A stretch of 64,000 nucleotides of DNA from Leisingera sp. NJS204 (GTDB lineage Bacteria > Pseudomonadota > Alphaproteobacteria > Rhodobacterales > Rhodobacteraceae), in NCBI RefSeq assembly GCF_004123675.1, contig NZ_CP035417.1, positions 2,285,501 to 2,349,500 on the forward strand, in the 5' to 3' direction. A program made the translations under genes and the position numbers. Positions 34,140 to 43,562 of this stretch are shown one piece after another. Numbering within the stretch: the stretch's first letter is position 1; each line of letters starts with the position of its first letter. Below the pieces are notes generated by a model. That model searched no databases. It was not told where the DNA came from and was given only the letters and a program-made list of their open reading frames with translations.

Positions 34140-37094
34140 CTACGCGAAAGTAAGGTCGATATTTTCGATATTTGCGATATCCAGTGCGATTGTCGAGAAG
34201 CTGTAGCTTGATACAACACCATTGGTGTCATCCGCATTTGCAGCCAGCGACATCAGATAAGCATCAACTTCGACTTGCATCGCAGCAAAGTCCGCAGCAG
34301 CCACCTGCACCTCAAGCGTATCGATACCTGACTGCCCGTCGATCAGATCGCGCACGCCATCCGCCTGGAAGTCGCGCCAGACAAAAACGTCATCGCCATC
34401 ACCGCCAAAGGCCCTGTCTGCACCCTCACCGATACGGTTGATTTCATCATCGCCTTGGCCTGCAAAGATCAGCTCGTTTCCAACATTGCCGTCGATCGTG
34501 TCATTGCCGGCGCCCGCGAAAATGAAGTCGTCGCCCGGATTGGCACTGATGTCGTCATCACCGTCGCCGCCCAGAATCTGGTCATTGTCACCGCTGCCCG
34601 CGATCGTGTCATTGCCGCCGCCGCCGGAAATGAGGTCATTGCCGCGGTTGCCCGACAGATCGTCATCCCCTTCTCCGCCGATGATCGTGTCATCGCCAGC
34701 CGAACCTTGGATCGAGTCGTTGCCGCCCGCCCCGTTGATGCCATCATTGCCGCCGCGGCCAGCGATGGTGTCGCCGCCGCTGCCGCCGATGATGATGTCA
34801 TCAAGGCCTGAGCCTTCGAAGGTTTCGCCCCCGTCGCCCAATATCACGGCGCCCGGCGCTGACGCGTCCGGAGCCGCAATATCGCCCAACAGAAGCTCGG
34901 CTGTCGCCATCCGGCCCTGGCTGTCAACAACGGTATAGCTCACAACGTCAAACCCGCCGGTTGCTTCCGCAGTGGCGGTGTAGGTGATCTGGCCGTCCGG
35001 CTCGACTGACGCCGTGCCAAACTGCCCGTCTGTAACAGACATGACAACCGGCGTGCCGGGGGCCTGACCCGGATTGTCGTTGGCCAGCACGTCAACACTC
35101 ACGCTGCCGTTCAGTGCTGGCAGATCAGCGGTATCATCACTGGCCGAAAGGATCAGGGAGGAGATCAGAACGTCCTGATCGTCAAACTGCAGCAGTTCCA
35201 CATCAATCAACAGGTCTTCACCATCCGGCCCCGTCACTGTGAGCGAACTTCCGTCCAGTGCATTCAGTGTGATCGTGTAATCCGCAGCCGCACCGCCGAA
35301 GATTGCGGTGTCGAAATCGAAACTGCCGTCGATCGTGTCATTGCCGGCGCCTCCGATGGCTGTGTCATTGCCCCGGCCCAGGTCGATGAAGTCATCGCCG
35401 CCGCGCGCATCAACCAGATCATTGCCGGAGAACCCGCGGAAATTGTCATCCGTGTCGCAGCCGATGAGCACATCATCTACCCCCGACTCGCCGAAGATGT
35501 TTCCGCAGGGGCGGATACCGGCATCGACATCGCTGGCAGCCTCGCCTTTGCCGATTTCGATTATCTCGACCTTGCCAGCGGCAGTAACATCGGAGTCGAT
35601 TGTATCATCGCCTCCCTGATCCTGAGCGACGAAGCCGAAGCCGTCGACCTCAGCAAACAAGACTTCATAAGTGCCCGGCTCCAGGTCAGTGAACGCATAG
35701 AAGCCATCGGCATCCGTCGTCGTGGTGGAAACCTCGCCCGTATCAAGGTTCGTCAAAGTGACTTCTGCGTTGGCCACACCTGGTTCGCCATTGTCAGTAT
35801 CACTGCCATCCGTGTCTTCGAAATACCGGCCTGAGAGCGAGCCGGGCTGCGGGTCGACAACACCCAGGTCGATATCAGTTTCCGTGTTCGCACCAACAGT
35901 GATCACACCCGACATGCCGTTTTCATCAACATCTGAATCGACCGCATCGTCCGAGCCGGCGTCCTGAATGGTGAATTCGGTGCCGTCAGGCGCCACACCC
36001 ATGATCTTGTAATCACCGGCTTCAATTCCGTCGAACCGGTAGTTCCCATCGGCATCGGTGGTGGTGGTTGCCACGACAACGCCGCCGGCATCAAGCAGCT
36101 TGATCGTGACATCAGCCTTGCCAGGCTCCGGGACCACTTCTTGCTGGTCCTGGCCTTCAAGAACGATGTTATCGATGCGCACATATTCGTAGCCATCGCC
36201 CTTGGTCTTGATCGTGATGTCTTCCCCATTGCTGATGGCAACATCCTTGATGACATAGGTTGAAAAGCCGCCATCATTCGACCCGCCGCCGTCTGAATCG
36301 GCATCCAGCCGGATTGCTTCGACTAACTGACCATCCACTTTCAGCTTGATCTTGCTTTGGCCGTCGTTTTCATCCTGCACGCGTATCTTTACGTCGTAGA
36401 CACCGGTTTTGCCGTCAAAGGTGGTGCACAGCGTGCCGTAGCACCCTGGATAAGCCAGCTTGACAAGCTCACCGCCGGACGCCTGGTTGCCGTCCACCGT
36501 CTTAAAGCCGCTCTTGTGCATATTCTCGGCTTCGATCTTGTAATCGCAACCTGGGATGGTGGTCACCTCCCCGTTAATGCCGTCGCAATCCAAATCGCAG
36601 AAAACGGTGCCTGAAATGGATCCCGTTTCAATTTTGTCACCCGCGCCAAGGCATTTGTAGTCAACCCAGTTACCTTTGACGCCGCAGGTCTTGACCACAG
36701 TCAATTCAACCCCGGCCGGGGGAACATCATTGTAGAAGGTGAAATAGTCTTCGCCCTGTCCCGGGGCGTCATGGCCTTCAATCTCGATTTCGATCAGGTA
36801 ATAGGTATTGCCGTCCGAGCCTTTCAGGACGTGATAGCTTTCGGCATACATCTTCCCGCCTGCCGGTTCACCATCGACATAAGCGTTTTGGCCGTACCTG
36901 TCATCCGCGCGTTCGTTACTGTAATAGTCGCCTGACAAAAAATAGTCGTTGTCTTTTGTAGACAGGCATACCGTGGCGCTTGCCGGCATGCTGAAGGTGT
37001 CACCGTACCCAAAGCTGGATCCATTTCCTCCTTGATCCAAAAGATCTGCTTCGGTAAATGCAGTCCATTCGTAATTCCGGTAATTGTAGGTCAC
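34140..37094 (-). CDS. Large secreted RTX/SdrD-B repeat protein (adhesin-like)
   Basis: This acidic protein of ~984 residues has no N-terminal signal peptide, as for type I secretion substrates. Approximate layout: unique N-terminal part (1-155); a Cna-B/SdrD-B domain (SISGTVFCDLDCDGINGE near 161) interrupted at ~187-316 by a CBM6/35-like domain (CDYKIEAENMHKSG ... YVRIDNIVLEG) and resuming at ~327-415; a second SdrD-B domain (~420-530); RTX repeats (~535-595); a cadherin/VCBS-like domain with DVLANDNPG (~655-740); a longer RTX array with GGxGxD nonapeptides (~755-905); and a C-terminal secretion region. RTX repeats bind calcium. The start is a GTG; 37094 has better spacing from GGGGGA than 37100. 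No secretion-system genes adjoin it. Confidence 0.85.
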   Translation of the reverse strand: MTYNYRNYEWTAFTEADLLDQGGNGSSFGYGDTFSMPASATVCLSTKDNDYFLSGDYYSNERADDRYGQNAYVDGEPAGGKMYAESYHVLKGSDGNTYYLIEIEIEGHDAPGQGEDYFTFYNDVPPAGVELTVVKTCGVKGNWVDYKCLGAGDKIETGSISGTVFCDLDCDGINGEVTTIPGCDYKIEAENMHKSGFKTVDGNQASGGELVKLAYPGCYGTLCTTFDGKTGVYDVKIRVQDENDGQSKIKLKVDGQLVEAIRLDADSDGGGSNDGGFSTYVIKDVAISNGEDITIKTKGDGYEYVRIDNIVLEGQDQQEVVPEPGKADVTIKLLDAGGVVVATTTTDADGNYRFDGIEAGDYKIMGVAPDGTEFTIQDAGSDDAVDSDVDENGMSGVITVGANTETDIDLGVVDPQPGSLSGRYFEDTDGSDTDNGEPGVANAEVTLTNLDTGEVSTTTTDADGFYAFTDLEPGTYEVLFAEVDGFGFVAQDQGGDDTIDSDVTAAGKVEIIEIGKGEAASDVDAGIRPCGNIFGESGVDDVLIGCDTDDNFRGFSGNDLVDARGGDDFIDLGRGNDTAIGGAGNDTIDGSFDFDTAIFGGAAADYTITLNALDGSSLTVTGPDGEDLLIDVELLQFDDQDVLISSLILSASDDTADLPALNGSVSVDVLANDNPGQAPGTPVVMSVTDGQFGTASVEPDGQITYTATAEATGGFDVVSYTVVDSQGRMATAELLLGDIAAPDASAPGAVILGDGGETFEGSGLDDIIIGGSGGDTIAGRGGNDGINGAGGNDSIQGSAGDDTIIGGEGDDDLSGNRGNDLISGGGGNDTIAGSGDNDQILGGDGDDDISANPGDDFIFAGAGNDTIDGNVGNELIFAGQGDDEINRIGEGADRAFGGDGDDVFVWRDFQADGVRDLIDGQSGIDTLEVQVAAADFAAMQVEVDAYLMSLAANADDTNGVVSSYSFSTIALDIANIENIDLTFA

Positions 37095-37100
37095 TTTCAC

Positions 37101-37619
37101 TTCCCCCGATCAGGCGCAACTCGTTACAAAAAACGCCCCGGGGAAAGGCCCGGCTTCCAGGCCGTTTAAACGCATTCCGCAACACAGACTGCCCGCAAAA
37201 CCGGGTTCGACGAAACCGGCTGCGGCTCTCACTGAGTAATGGAATTTGTTCATTTCGGCCAAGTACGGCTCGGTCTGTCCCCCGGCAGCGTGTTTTCCCA
37301 ATTCTTGACCACCGGAAACAACACTTCGCTTCTGGCAGCCACCTTCTAAACTAAAGCGCAAATTTTTTTGTCAATGGGAGAAAGCACCCAACCGGTTGCG
37401 CAAAACAATGGAGCGTGCCTCCAAATGCGGCCGGAGCCTTGTCAAACATGCTTTAAAAACAACCTCTATCGCCGTAACAGACCGGTCTTCCAATCGCTGC
37501 CAAAGGTCAAAAAAAGAACACCGTAAAAGCGGATCCCAATCTGTTTTCCAGATTAAACTGGAATGGGAGAGGCGCGCCCGGCGGTTTCTGCCCCAGCAGC
37601 CGCTGGCAAGGAAACCGGT
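37101..37619. other. 519-bp A+T-richer intergenic region
   Basis: No convincing gene is seen here. The part next to the RTX gene is probably its promoter and ~245-nt leader. A small inverted repeat TTCCAG/CTGGAA lies at 37546-37563, and an imperfect hairpin follows the hybrid kinase stop near 37587-37620. The region is visibly lower in GC than the flanking genes. Confidence 0.5.
37345..37374 (-). promoter_or_regulatory. Candidate sigma-70 promoter of the RTX gene
   Basis: A perfect TTGACA -35 element (37374-37369) is followed after 18 bp by TTTAGA as a weak -10 (37350-37345), in A+T-rich DNA ~250 bp upstream of the RTX start. The -10 match is poor, so this is tentative. Confidence 0.4.
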
Positions 37620-40106
37620 TTATACGTGCAAATGAGGGGCCAGAACCAGTGCTGCGCTGGCCCAGGCCTGCTGAAACGGCGCAACCGGAGGCGTTCCCCC
37701 TTCTTCCGCCGTCTCGATCGCCAGCATCGCCGCGCGCAGGCCGGACAGGCCCAGAACTGCCGCCGACCCTGCCAGCCGGTGCGCCTCTTTGCGCTGGTCA
37801 TCGTCTAGAACCGCGCAATCCTGCAGCCCGTCCTGGAGCTGATTTACCTCGTCGCAAAAGGAAGCCAGAAAGCTGCGTGCCCGGTCTTGCCCAAGGGCTT
37901 CAAAAAACTGGTGGATGTCCGACTGCGTTCCGGGCAGCACCTTGACCCCGCTGCCTGCCCGGCGGTCTATCACTTCAGCCAGCTCAGCCTTGTTGGCCGG
38001 TTTGGTAAGAACTTCGGCAAACCCGGCATCCAGAATGCGGGCGTGGTCCTCCGCGGCGGCATGCGCGGTGAGCGCCACAATGTCGGTGCCCTCGGCCAGC
38101 TGCTGGGCGCGGATCCGGCGCAGCGCCTCGATCCCGTCCACCTGCGGCATGCTGATGTCCATCAGAATCAGATCGAACCGCCCCTCTTCTGCGGCCTGCA
38201 CAGCCTCGGCACCGCCCGGCACAGCCGTCACCTGATGTCCCTCCTGGCGCAGCATCGTGGCCAGAAGCTCCCGGTTGATGTCGTTATCCTCGGCGATCAG
38301 CAGACGGCAGGCGCCGTTCCGGCAGGGTTTGTCCTGTGCTGCCTGGCGCGGCGGCGCCTTGGCCGCCGGTAACGCCAGTGAGATGGTGAAAAGGCTGCCC
38401 TCACCCAGCTCGCTTTCGCATGCAATCGTACCGCCCATGGCCTGCACCAGGCGCTTGGTGATTGCCAGTCCCAGTCCCGTGCCCTCGCTGCCACGGCCAT
38501 AGCTGGAATCCAGAGTGATAAAATCTTCGAAAATCCGGTCAAGGTCGCCAGGCGAGATGCCTTGGCCGGTGTCCGCGACATGGAATTCCACCGTTTCCCC
38601 GTCCGGCAGCCGCATTACATCCACACTCACCGCGCCATCGCTGGTGAACTTCAAAGCATTGCCAATCAGGTTCAAAAGCACCTGCTGCACAGCCCGCGGC
38701 CGCCCGGCCACCACCGGCTTGCCGCCCAGGCTGCAGTGCAGAGACAGATCGATCCCCCTGCCCTTGGCGCTGGCCTGCTGGCTTTCAATCAGACCGCTGA
38801 TCAGCTCCTCCAGATCAAAGATCCGCCGTTTCTCAGTTTCGGCGCCGGCCTCCAGCCGCGACAGCTCCAGCACGTCATTCACATGCTGCAGCAGCAAGCC
38901 GCCCGAAACCCGCATCGCCTGCAAGTAGCGGCGCTGCTCCGGTGTCGGTCCGGTTCCCTCGATCAGATCGATAGCCCCCAGAACCCCGGTCAGCGGGGTG
39001 CGCATCTCGTGGCTCATCACCGTCAGCAGGTTTTGCTTGGCGCGCTCGCCGGCCAGTGCGTCGTCCCGCGCCCGCCGCAATTCCTCTTCCGCAGCGATCC
39101 GCTCGGAGATGTCGCGCAGGAAGCCAACAAAGACCAGTTCGTTTCCCGACTGGCTGACCGACACAGACAGCTCTACCGGGAACAGCTCGCCGGACTTACG
39201 CCGCGCTTCCAGCTGCAGCCGGCCTTTGCCGGCCACCTGCGCCTCACCGGTTTGCAGAAACCGTTTCATGCCGGCCTGATGCGCCTCCTGCAGGTGGTCC
39301 GGCACAATCAGGCTGACCATCTGCTGGCCCATGGCCTCAGCCTTGCTGTAGCCGAACACCGTTTCCGCCGCCCCGTTGAAGGCAAGAATGCTGCCGTCCG
39401 CACCAACCACCAGGATCGCATCCAGCGAGGAGGCAATCATCGCCTCCATCCGCGCGGCAGAGCGGCTGCGCTCCGCTGCCAGCCTGCGGCCTTTGCGGTA
39501 GAGCCGCCCAAGCAGCAGCGCCGCCAGCGCCAGCGCCAGCACCAGGGCCAGCACCACCCAGCCCAGACGCGTCAGGATGGTGAACAGTTTCAGCCGCTTA
39601 TCCTTGGAATCCTCCACCTGCAGCACGACACCAAACAACGCAAGTTCACGCACATCACCGCTGTTTTGCGCCAGCTCGGCGGCAAGCTCCGGCAGGCTGT
39701 CCAGCAACGGCCGGCTGCCACTGTCAATAACCGCCGCCATGCGGTCCAGCCGGTCCTGCATCTGCTGCAGCAGGGCTGCACCTGCCGGGCTTTGGCGCAA
39801 ATCCTCAAACAGCGGGCTTTCGCGGAACGTGGCAATCCGGCTGTAGTAAACATCGAACTGGCGCCGCAGGCGGCGCAGATCCCCAGGCGCGCTGGCCGTC
39901 AGAACCGCCGCCTCCAGCTTGAGATGCTCAACTTCGGCCTGGGACAGGTTCCATTGCATATTGTCTGTTGCCGCGGTCGACAGCCCGCCCAGCTGCTGCA
40001 GCACCTGATGCCCGAGCCGCACAGACTGCGCAGCCAGCGCTGCTGCAATTGCCAGCACCAGCGCTAAAACCCAGCGCGGCATCGTTGGAAATCCGCGCAG
40101 CATCAC
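37620..40106 (-). CDS. Hybrid sensor histidine kinase (PAS-HisKA-HATPase-REC-Hpt)
   Basis: This 828-residue inner-membrane kinase has helices at ~12-29 and ~180-200 flanking a helical periplasmic sensor. A PAS domain follows (~220-335, ILAFNGAAETVFGYSKAEAM), then HisKA with His366 in VMSHEMRTPLTGVLG and an ATPase domain with DTGQGIS and GTGLGLAIT. The receiver domain (~600-715, CRLLIAEDNDINRELL with LILMDISMPQVDG) and C-terminal Hpt with His776 in EAHRLAGSAAVLG form a full phosphorelay. A periplasmic SUOX-fold protein gene lies 22 bp upstream, and a LuxR-type regulator is divergent from both. The three probably form one pathway. Confidence 0.88.
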   Translation of the reverse strand: MMLRGFPTMPRWVLALVLAIAAALAAQSVRLGHQVLQQLGGLSTAATDNMQWNLSQAEVEHLKLEAAVLTASAPGDLRRLRRQFDVYYSRIATFRESPLFEDLRQSPAGAALLQQMQDRLDRMAAVIDSGSRPLLDSLPELAAELAQNSGDVRELALFGVVLQVEDSKDKRLKLFTILTRLGWVVLALVLALALAALLLGRLYRKGRRLAAERSRSAARMEAMIASSLDAILVVGADGSILAFNGAAETVFGYSKAEAMGQQMVSLIVPDHLQEAHQAGMKRFLQTGEAQVAGKGRLQLEARRKSGELFPVELSVSVSQSGNELVFVGFLRDISERIAAEEELRRARDDALAGERAKQNLLTVMSHEMRTPLTGVLGAIDLIEGTGPTPEQRRYLQAMRVSGGLLLQHVNDVLELSRLEAGAETEKRRIFDLEELISGLIESQQASAKGRGIDLSLHCSLGGKPVVAGRPRAVQQVLLNLIGNALKFTSDGAVSVDVMRLPDGETVEFHVADTGQGISPGDLDRIFEDFITLDSSYGRGSEGTGLGLAITKRLVQAMGGTIACESELGEGSLFTISLALPAAKAPPRQAAQDKPCRNGACRLLIAEDNDINRELLATMLRQEGHQVTAVPGGAEAVQAAEEGRFDLILMDISMPQVDGIEALRRIRAQQLAEGTDIVALTAHAAAEDHARILDAGFAEVLTKPANKAELAEVIDRRAGSGVKVLPGTQSDIHQFFEALGQDRARSFLASFCDEVNQLQDGLQDCAVLDDDQRKEAHRLAGSAAVLGLSGLRAAMLAIETAEEGGTPPVAPFQQAWASAALVLAPHLHV

Positions 40107-40128
40107 CTGACTGCTCCCTGCCTGCCAT

Positions 40129-40626
40129 TCACGGCTGAATTACGATCCGGTCCAGTTGCCAAATACTGCGCGAAAAGACTTCTTCGGTGCGGTAGGCCGG
40201 GTTGCTGTCATAAGGATACACCACCCATAGCGGCCCCTTGTTGCGCAAGGACATTTCCGCGCCGTTACGCTCAAAGGCGACAATCGGGCCACCGTCAACC
40301 GCATCCGCAACAGGGATTTCCACCGCATAGTCATTCACCGCATACGCTACAAGCCGCCCGCTGCTGACATCCATCCGCCCGACCAGAACAGCCAGCGGCA
40401 CGCCGGTGAACTGCTGCGGCCCGGTGGTCCAGATGGTCTCCGTCTCAAAGGTGACCGGAGCCAGCGCACGCAGATCCTCAATCGTGTACTGCGCTGCAGG
40501 TTCCGCCGCGCCCTCCACTCCGACCGACAGCAGCACCGGTTGCGCTTCATCCGCAAAAACTGCGGCTGCGCACGCCATGACTGCAAGCGAAGCCAAGGCC
40601 GCGACCTGCGAAATCAATCCTCTCAT
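40129..40626 (-). CDS. Periplasmic molybdopterin-binding (SUOX-fold) domain protein
   Basis: This protein of 165 residues begins with a cleavable signal (GLISQVAALASLAVMACAAA ending near AVFADEA). The rest looks like the small oxidoreductase molybdopterin-binding domain: YTIEDLRALAPVTFETETIW, QFTGVPLAVLV, AYAVNDYAVEIPVADA, and KGPLWVVYPYDSNPAYR. No cysteine is present at the place that ligates molybdenum in sulfite oxidase, so it is probably a binding or signalling protein, not an enzyme. It is directly upstream of the hybrid kinase and may be its periplasmic sensing partner. An ATG at 40641 is an alternative start. Confidence 0.8.
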   Translation of the reverse strand: MRGLISQVAALASLAVMACAAAVFADEAQPVLLSVGVEGAAEPAAQYTIEDLRALAPVTFETETIWTTGPQQFTGVPLAVLVGRMDVSSGRLVAYAVNDYAVEIPVADAVDGGPIVAFERNGAEMSLRNKGPLWVVYPYDSNPAYRTEEVFSRSIWQLDRIVIQP

Positions 40627-40846
40627 TCCAGCACTCCTCATTTGATGCCGTTTCCGTAACAGCCAGGCTAAGCATGGCACATCCGCTCCGCCCGAAAACC
40701 GGCACCTGAGGATAGGTTCATGACCTTTCGTATAGGGTGCACAACCGCCAGAGTAGCGCCATCAACCCTAATGTTGGCTTACCAGAGGCCGTCGGAACGT
40801 CGTAATATCGGTAAAATTTCCAGTACTCGCACAGGAGCAGCAGCAG

Positions 40847-41563
40847 ATGTTCACACCCCAGACCAGTCCGCAATCCAAGGTTGACAGTTTTGAAACCCTT
40901 GTCGCTGTAGACTGGGACCGGGAAATAAAGAACAGGTCTAGTGGCTACATGCGCATTTTGCTGGCAGACGATCATGATATGGTCCGCGAAACAATCTCCG
41001 CCTACCTCAAATCCGAGGGCGGTGCTGAGGTCGCTTTGGCGACTGATCTGCCTGGTGCGATCGCGCAGATTTGCGAACTGGGCCCCTACGACCTGGTGCT
41101 TCTTGACTTCAATATGCCCGGCATGATGGGGCTCGACGGCCTGGCCAAGGCGCTGGAGGCCAATGGCGGCAAGGGCGTGGCCATACTGTCCGGCAGCGCG
41201 CCCGCCCGCACCGCGCAGGAGGCCCTGGATGCCGGCGCCATCGGCTTCATCCCCAAGACCATGGGCGCGCAGTCACTGCTCAATGCCGTGCGCTTCATGA
41301 GCGCGGGAGAGATCTATGTGCCTGTAGATCTGATGCGCGAAGACGCCTCGGCAAAAACCCATCCGCTGGCCGAAAAACTCAGCCCGCGTGAACTGGAAGT
41401 GCTGAACGGGTTATGCCGCGGCCTGTCGAACAAGGAAATCGCCCGCGAGCTGGAGCTGCAGGAAGTGACGATCAAACTGCATGTGCGCACGCTTTGCCGC
41501 AAGCTGGAGGCCAAAAACCGGACCCAGGCCGCGCTGACCGCCAAGGCGGCCGGGCTGTTCTGA
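40847..41563 (+). CDS. LuxR/NarL-type response regulator
   Basis: The receiver domain starts MRILLADDHDMVRET with the acceptor Asp in DLVLLDFNMPGM, and the Lys in GFIPKTMG. The output domain is a LuxR helix-turn-helix (LSPRELEVLNGLCRGLSNKE). The ATG at 40847 has AGGAG at an 8-base spacing and gives 238 residues with a 34-residue N-terminal extension. An internal ATG at 40949 begins exactly at the receiver domain but lacks a good ribosome-binding site. It is divergent from the SUOX-fold protein and hybrid kinase and is the likely final phosphate acceptor of that relay. Confidence 0.85.
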   Translation: MFTPQTSPQSKVDSFETLVAVDWDREIKNRSSGYMRILLADDHDMVRETISAYLKSEGGAEVALATDLPGAIAQICELGPYDLVLLDFNMPGMMGLDGLAKALEANGGKGVAILSGSAPARTAQEALDAGAIGFIPKTMGAQSLLNAVRFMSAGEIYVPVDLMREDASAKTHPLAEKLSPRELEVLNGLCRGLSNKEIARELELQEVTIKLHVRTLCRKLEAKNRTQAALTAKAAGLF

Positions 41564-41599
41564 GCCGGCCTGCCTGACAGCGCCCCTGTCGACCCTTAT

Positions 41600-42829
41600 T
41601 CACTCCATTTCCGCCGGCAGTGCCGCATAGCCGCGAAAGCGGATTCGCCCGCCCGGCACCCGGCCGGGCAACAGGCGATAGCCCGGGAAACGGTGCAGCA
41701 GGCGTTCAATGGCGATCCTCCCCTCCAGCCGCGCCAGCGTCAGCCCGACGCAGACATGCGGCCCGCCGGCAAAGGCCAGATGCCGGTTCGGCGTCCGGTT
41801 AACATCAAAGACACCCGGCTTTTCAAACACCTCCGGATCGCGGTTCGCCGCCCCGATCAGCAGATGCAAGTTGGTCCCCGCAGAGACTTTCAGTCCGCCG
41901 AATTCCACATCCGCTGTGGTTTCCCGGTTGCCCAGCTGATTGGGCGACCGAAAGCGCAGAACCTCCTCGATGGCAGGTTTGATCAGCTCCGGCTGCTCCA
42001 GCAGCCGCTGCTTTTGGTCCGGATGGTCATTCAGCAGCGCCAACCCGTTGCCGATCAGATTGGTGGTGGTCTCGTGACCTGCATTCAGTATAAAGATGCA
42101 ATTCTGGATCAGCTCAACCTCGCTGAGGGCGCTATCCGCCCCCTCGCCGTTGATCAGCCGTGTCAGCACGTCGGTGTCAATGTCCCCTGGTTTGGCCCGC
42201 CGCCGGGCGATCAAATCCTGCAGGTAGGCCTTGAACTCCTCCACCGCCCGGTGCCCTGCGGCCAGCTGATCAGCATTCAGCGCTGGCTCCAGCGCGCCCA
42301 GGATGGCCAGCGACCAGTCACGTAGCGGCGCCCGCTCCGCCATCGGCACGTCCAGCAGATTGCCGATAATCTGGATCGGAATGGAGGCGGCAAAATCCTC
42401 GATCAGGTCCACATTGGCTGCGCCCGCCATTCTGTCCAGCAAGCGGTCAACCGTCTCAACCAGCCCCGGTTCCATCCTGGCAATTGCCCGCGGCGTCAGC
42501 GCCGAGGTCATGATCCTGCGCACCCGCGTATGCAGCGGCGGATCGGAAAACACTAGCGAAGTGGTGTGATGCTCAAACAATGGCGAACCCGCGCCGAATT
42601 TTGGCGCAAAAGCTTTCTTCTTGTCCGAGGAAAACAGCGTGGTGTCCCGGTAAACCCTGTCCAGATCGGCATGGCGGCAGACCAGCAGTGACCCATCCGG
42701 CTGCGGCAGCACCGGCGCCTCGCGCAGCAAAGCATCGTAAATGGGAAAGGGATCCTCCAGAAAACCCTCAGGCGGGTTCGCCAGATTAAACTCCTCAATA
42801 TTCACAGATACTTGCTCTCCGCTGCTCAT
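41600..42829 (-). CDS. Cytochrome P450
   Basis: This 409-residue soluble bacterial class P450 has the haem-binding loop FAGGPHVCVGLTLAR with the axial Cys360. The I-helix oxygen-activation motif is LNAGHETTTNLIGNG, and the K-helix ExxR is in EEVLRFRSP. Size and motifs match the CYP family of alphaproteobacteria that hydroxylate fatty acids, terpenes or aromatics; the substrate is not predictable. No ferredoxin or reductase gene adjoins it. Confidence 0.92.
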   Translation of the reverse strand: MSSGEQVSVNIEEFNLANPPEGFLEDPFPIYDALLREAPVLPQPDGSLLVCRHADLDRVYRDTTLFSSDKKKAFAPKFGAGSPLFEHHTTSLVFSDPPLHTRVRRIMTSALTPRAIARMEPGLVETVDRLLDRMAGAANVDLIEDFAASIPIQIIGNLLDVPMAERAPLRDWSLAILGALEPALNADQLAAGHRAVEEFKAYLQDLIARRRAKPGDIDTDVLTRLINGEGADSALSEVELIQNCIFILNAGHETTTNLIGNGLALLNDHPDQKQRLLEQPELIKPAIEEVLRFRSPNQLGNRETTADVEFGGLKVSAGTNLHLLIGAANRDPEVFEKPGVFDVNRTPNRHLAFAGGPHVCVGLTLARLEGRIAIERLLHRFPGYRLLPGRVPGGRIRFRGYAALPAEME

Positions 42830-42992
42830 CCGACACCCTCCCGCTGGCCATTCCGGTCAGGGTTTCTGCAGGAAATGCGACTGTCAATCCGCCATTGCGG
42901 CAAGAAACCCAGCGTCAGTACGATGCCCCGCAATATACGGCGACGCCCGATTACAGCGTGACAACGGCACCGGGAACAGGTAGAAACAAAAC

Positions 42993-43322
42993 ATGAACAC
43001 ACCAATTTCTTCCATCCGAAACCTTGGCCCCGCGTATGAGGAAGCCTGCCACCGGGCCGGCATTTCGTCCGCCGAGGATTTGCGTGCCATCGGCGCTGAC
43101 GCGGCCTATGCCAAACTTCTGAAAACCGGTACCCGGCCGCATTTCATCGGCTACTACGTGCTGGTGATGGCGCTGCAGGGGCGGCCTTGGAATGATTGCA
43201 AAGGCAAGGAAAAAGAAGAGCTTCGCCAGCGCTTTGACGAGATCAAGGCCAGCAGCATTGACACCCATCAAGCAGCATTCGAGGCAACCTTGGACATGAT
43301 CGGCGTTGTCGCGCGCAAATAG
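42993..43322 (+). CDS. TfoX C-terminal domain protein
   Basis: This 109-residue protein consists only of the TfoX/Sxy C-terminal domain: ISSIRNLGPAYEEACHRAGI, SAEDLRAIGADAAYAKLL and ALQGRPWNDC. The full TfoX protein regulates competence in gamma-proteobacteria, but stand-alone C-terminal domains are common and of unknown role; the fold is a helix-hairpin-helix type that could bind DNA. It is followed by the Pmp3 and DUF4112 genes. Confidence 0.88.
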   Translation: MNTPISSIRNLGPAYEEACHRAGISSAEDLRAIGADAAYAKLLKTGTRPHFIGYYVLVMALQGRPWNDCKGKEKEELRQRFDEIKASSIDTHQAAFEATLDMIGVVARK

Positions 43323-43391
43323 CTGGATGGAACCAAATGGGGTATCCGGGGGTTGGTTCATCAACGGGACATTAACCAAAGGAGATCCTCG

Positions 43392-43562
43392 ATGGACCTG
43401 ATCCGGATTATTTTTGCAGTCATTCTGCCGCCGCTTGGCGTGTTTCTGCAGGTCGGCCTGGGCAAGCATTTCTGGCTCAACATCCTGCTGACGATCCTCG
43501 GCTATATTCCGGGCATCGTGCACGCTGTGTGGATTATCGCGAAGACGCCTGAACATGCCTGA
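43392..43562 (+). CDS. YqaE/Pmp3-family small membrane protein
   Basis: This 56-residue proteolipid has two hydrophobic helices (IRIIFAVILPPLGVFLQVGL and ILLTILGYIPGIVHAVWII), the standard Pmp3 layout. The family is linked to salt and membrane-potential stress. AAAGGAG lies 8 bases before the ATG. The DUF4112 gene starts inside its last codons, overlapping by eight bases. Confidence 0.92.
   Translation: MDLIRIIFAVILPPLGVFLQVGLGKHFWLNILLTILGYIPGIVHAVWIIAKTPEHA

Noticed and set aside
34440-35450. Dense short repeats that at first suggest a CRISPR or tandem-repeat array
   Set aside because: They are degenerate codons of RTX nonapeptides (GGxGxD) in frame within a protein; no constant repeat/spacer pattern and no cas genes.
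37396-37635. A 79-codon plus-strand frame between the RTX gene and the hybrid kinase
   Set aside because: No ribosome-binding site, mixed basic composition without hydrophobic core, and it runs into the kinase gene end.
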